DNA from: Planctomycetota bacterium
GTDB lineage: Bacteria > Planctomycetota > PUPC01 > DSUN01
Length of the DNA stretch: 5,826 nucleotides
Reading direction: 5' to 3'
NCBI GenBank assembly: GCA_016872875.1
Contig: VGYW01000500.1
Location: 1-5,826, forward strand
Both the position numbers and the translations under genes were made by a program. Below, one piece after another: positions 4,863 through 5,826 of the stretch. The notes beneath the pieces were generated by a model that saw only the letters and a list, made by a program, of their open reading frames with translations, was not told the DNA's origin and searched no databases. Position 1 is the stretch's first letter. Each line of letters opens with the position of its first letter.

Positions 4863-5826
4863 TTATGGCTTGCTCGCCACGCCGTCCCACACCCCCGCGA
4901 TTGGGGTATCGCAGTGGGGGCACTTGCCATTCTTGATCTGGACGGGGCCGACGCTGTAGCGGACGCGTCGGATGAGGACGCGGCTGCACTTCGGGCAGGC
5001 GGTGCTCTCGCCGGGGTGGCCGCCGGGGCGCGAGACGTTTCCGACGTAGACGTAGCGCAGCCCCTCCTCGCGGCTGACCTGCCAGAGGCGCTCGATGGTC
5101 TCCGGCGGCGTCCGCTCCAGGTTCAGCAGCTTGTAGGTGGGGAAGAAGGCGGAGTAGTGGACCGGCACGTCTGGCCCCAGCTCGCCGTGTATCCACTTGG
5201 CCATCTCGCGGACCTCTTTCGGGTCGTCGTTGTGGGTGGGGATGACGAGGTAGACGATCTCGAACCACATCTTCTTCTTGGCGAGGAGCTTGAGGGTATC
5301 GAGGACGGGCTTGAGCTTGCCGTGGACGAGCTTCTCGTAGAAACGCTCGGTATATGCCTTGAGGTCGATCTTCACGGCGCTCAGCACCTCGCAGAGCTTC
5401 TCCATCGGCTCGGGCGTGATGTAGCCGTTCGAGATCATCACGCTCTCCACGCCCTTCTCGCGGGCCGCCTTCGCCGTGTCGAACATGTACTCGTAGTAGA
5501 CGACCGGCTCGGTGTAGGTGAAGGCGATGGAGCGTGCGCGGATGGGGCGGTCGGTGAAGGGGCTGGAGCGGGCCACAAGGCAATCGGCCACGAGCTTGTC
5601 TGGCGGGAGGTTCAGGTTGCGCGTCTGCTCGGGCCGCACCTGGGAAATCTCCCAGTTCTGGCAGAAGGTACACTCCACGTTGCAGCCGGCCGTGGCGAGC
5701 GAGTAGGCCCACGTGCCGGGCAGGAAATGGAACAGCGGCTTCTTCTCGATCGGGTCTATGTTCCGGGCGCAGGGGTTGCCGTAGACGAGCGTGACGTAGG
5801 CGCCGCCGCGGTTCTCGCGGACTCCG
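4863..5826 (-). CDS. amrS: AmmeMemoRadiSam system radical SAM enzyme, 5' end cut by the window
   Basis: The last 320 residues of a radical SAM protein; the gene begins beyond the right edge. The first visible residues are GVRENRGG, typical of the segment just after the N-terminal cysteine cluster, so perhaps 35-40 residues are missing. Then come YGNPCARNIDPIEKKPLFHF, GTWAYSLATAGCN and the 4Fe-4S/SAM motif C-x3-C-x2-C (CNVECTFCQNW, about 5665-5684). Further on are FTYTEPVVYYEY, SNGYI, KIDLKAY and IPTHND. The C-terminus has a zinc-ribbon-like pair, CPKC and CPHC, before GVWDG, as in this family. The protein belongs with AmmeCR1-like (AmrA) and Memo-like (AmrB) partners, but its reaction is not established and neither partner is in the window. 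Older annotations call such proteins pyruvate formate-lyase activating enzyme homologues. A GTG at 5678 lies inside the cysteine motif and cannot be the start. Stop is TAA. Confidence 0.93.
   Translation of the reverse strand, partial: GVRENRGGAYVTLVYGNPCARNIDPIEKKPLFHFLPGTWAYSLATAGCNVECTFCQNWEISQVRPEQTRNLNLPPDKLVADCLVARSSPFTDRPIRARSIAFTYTEPVVYYEYMFDTAKAAREKGVESVMISNGYITPEPMEKLCEVLSAVKIDLKAYTERFYEKLVHGKLKPVLDTLKLLAKKKMWFEIVYLVIPTHNDDPKEVREMAKWIHGELGPDVPVHYSAFFPTYKLLNLERTPPETIERLWQVSREEGLRYVYVGNVSRPGGHPGESTACPKCSRVLIRRVRYSVGPVQIKNGKCPHCDTPIAGVWDGVASKP

Noticed and set aside
4256..4936. 226-codon plus-strand frame
   Set aside because: It is a shifted frame of the REC-GGDEF gene, rich in R, P and G, and runs on into the opposite-strand radical SAM gene.
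5676..5678. GTG start for the radical SAM gene
   Set aside because: It lies between the first and second cysteines of the CxxxCxxC cluster; the frame continues upstream to the window edge with strongly conserved family sequence.
4741..5712. 323-codon minus-strand frame
   Set aside because: It is a shifted frame of the radical SAM gene with RPG-rich translation; the correct frame carries the CxxxCxxC and zinc-ribbon motifs.

Overview
This is a GC-rich bacterial window with six confidently recognised genes, one further probable small gene, and about 430 bases at the left edge that hold nothing convincing. The two tandem Gfo/Idh/MocA-type sugar dehydrogenases, the AmmeMemoRadiSam radical SAM enzyme, an intergenic CACGGAC repeat and high GC would suit a Planctomycetota-like or other PVC-group environmental genome. 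That is an inference from gene content and style; there is no rRNA or marker gene to prove it.

Layout, left to right. Bases 1-433 hold no convincing gene; a 74-codon plus-strand frame (173-397) is only a weak candidate. From 1321 down to 434 on the minus strand runs a compact operon: a minimal nucleotidyltransferase (MNT), a HEPN-domain protein and a 57-residue third protein, joined by an 11-base and then a 4-base (ATGA) overlap. A good sigma70-like promoter and Shine-Dalgarno precede it. MNT/HEPN pairs are a known toxin-antitoxin class, and the third gene is tightly coupled to the pair. Next, also on the minus strand, come two NAD(P)-dependent oxidoreductases of the Gfo/Idh/MocA family. The promoter-proximal one (3769 to 2669) has a textbook active site. 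The distal one (2533 to 1394) has an altered nucleotide-binding loop and a tyrosine where the catalytic histidine normally sits. A 135-base spacer between them carries three copies of ACACGGAC facing three copies of GTCCGTGT, an imperfect 28-bp inverted repeat around a 26-base loop.

Bases 3770-3959 form a divergent promoter region. It has a near-consensus promoter for the oxidoreductase pair on the minus strand and a TTGACT-N17-TATAAT promoter for the plus-strand gene. That gene (3960-4844) encodes a receiver domain fused to a GGDEF-like domain whose catalytic site has decayed (SPDEF, no metal-binding aspartate) while the RxxD inhibitory-site motif is kept. It looks more like a c-di-GMP-responsive or scaffold protein than a cyclase. 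It converges, with 18 bases between stop codons, on a minus-strand radical SAM gene of the AmrS type, whose N-terminus is cut off by the right edge.

The genes appear to form separate functional units: a toxin-antitoxin-like operon, a sugar-oxidoreductase pair, a signalling protein and an AmmeMemoRadiSam enzyme. Only the first two are clear operons. The most interesting items are the decayed GGDEF protein, the third gene of the MNT/HEPN operon and the CACGGAC inverted repeat.
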